Assembly (NCBI RefSeq): GCF_004795835.1 | Contig: NZ_CP039249.1 | Coordinates: 2,207,001 to 2,271,000 of the forward strand | DNA length: 64,000 nt | Origin: Sphingomonas sp. PAMC26645 | GTDB taxonomy: Bacteria; Pseudomonadota; Alphaproteobacteria; Sphingomonadales; Sphingomonadaceae | Reading direction: 5' to 3' | Shown: positions 63,686 to 64,000 of the stretch, in pieces | Layout of the letters: every line of letters begins with the position of its first letter | How positions within the stretch are numbered: position 1 is the first letter of the stretch | The notes under the pieces: generated by a model | Database searches by the model: none | What the model saw: only the letters and a program-made list of their open reading frames with translations | Told to the model about the DNA's origin: nothing | Position numbers and translations under genes: made by a program

Positions 63686-64000
63686 GCGGCTACACCCCGT
63701 GTCTTCAACAATCCGCCGAGCATCGCCAGCCCGCCGATGAAATAGCTCGCCGCACCGACCATCAGCATGACGACGCCGCCGAGTTGCTGGTCTTCGAGCG
63801 CGTCGAGGCCGTGGGTTGCCGGGTGCATCGCCATCATCGCGTACAACGGTCGCGGGGCAAGGCCGATCAATGCGCCGAGCAAGGTCATGTGCATCGAGGT
63901 GAGCAGTAACGCCGCAACGCCGGACGCGCGGCGGTCGGTGGCGCCGCCGAGGCGTGTGCCAAGCACCGCGCTCCAGAGAAGGACGCCGGCAATGAGGAAG
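63682..64000 (-). CDS. CtaG-like cytochrome c oxidase assembly protein (partial, N-terminus beyond the window)
   Basis: The visible 105 residues are membrane-like: FLIAGVLLWSAVLGTRL, ASGVAALLLTSMHMTLLGALIGLAPRPLYAMM, and VMLMVGAASYFIGGLAMLGGLLKTRGVAA. The motif MHMTLLGALI and the surrounding histidines match the caa3-type oxidase assembly factor CtaG. It overlaps the cytochrome gene start. Its 5' end lies beyond position 64,000. Confidence 0.75.
   Translation of the reverse strand, partial: FLIAGVLLWSAVLGTRLGGATDRRASGVAALLLTSMHMTLLGALIGLAPRPLYAMMAMHPATHGLDALEDQQLGGVVMLMVGAASYFIGGLAMLGGLLKTRGVAA

Overview
The window is high-GC DNA from an alphaproteobacterium. The mix of a FixL/FixJ oxygen-sensing pair, HWE/HisKA_2-type kinases, a fused BcsA-BcsB cellulose synthase and densely overlapping minus-strand operons suggests a sphingomonad-like organism. 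The taxon is an inference; no rRNA gene or complete tRNA gene was found.

Positions 1 to about 45,250 form a low-oxygen/dormancy island. In order it carries: transhydrogenase subunits with a semialdehyde dehydrogenase; two flavodoxin-like quinone reductases around a YoaK-type membrane protein; an L,D-transpeptidase; a phosphoketolase-aldolase-acetate kinase operon; a universal stress protein with a GH130-like protein; a stress protein, MgtA-like ATPase and flippase-like operon; a D-lactate dehydrogenase and an MFS transporter; a thioredoxin-reductase-like flavoprotein and an FAD dehydrogenase; a Ca-type ATPase, a cysteine-bearing membrane protein and a copper ATPase; a signalling block (two kinases, three response regulators, FixL and FixJ); a VIT-family transporter; an alcohol dehydrogenase; an oleate hydratase; an alternative oxidase; a CoA-transferase; a BON-domain protein; and an alginate-export-type porin.

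The main discovery is a 14-base motif, TNNGTASTTYCCGA. It occurs 16 times between 2.9 and 43.6 kb, almost always 55-180 bases upstream of the first gene of an operon and mostly pointing at it. It resembles the GTAGTTTCCC core remembered for rhizobial FixJ sites. The FixL encoded here keeps the heme-ligand histidine. The window therefore reads as a self-contained oxygen-sensing regulon, in which FixL-FixJ directly switches on fermentation, redox balancing, ion pumping and stress proteins, without a FixK gene in view.

From about 45.3 to 47.4 kb lies a mobile-DNA boundary: a vapBC-type toxin-antitoxin pair, the 3' end of an initiator-tRNA-like sequence followed by a terminator hairpin, and a decayed tyrosine integrase. 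Next comes a compact cellulose operon on the minus strand (small protein, bcsQ, bcsAB fusion, bcsC, bcsD, GH8 cellulase) behind a markedly AT-rich leader. A decay zone follows, with an IS5-like transposase remnant and an endonuclease/exonuclease/phosphatase pseudogene. The right end holds a quinone oxidoreductase, an NADP-binding protein divergent from an HxlR regulator, a three-heme cytochrome c and the start of a CtaG-like oxidase assembly gene cut by the window edge.
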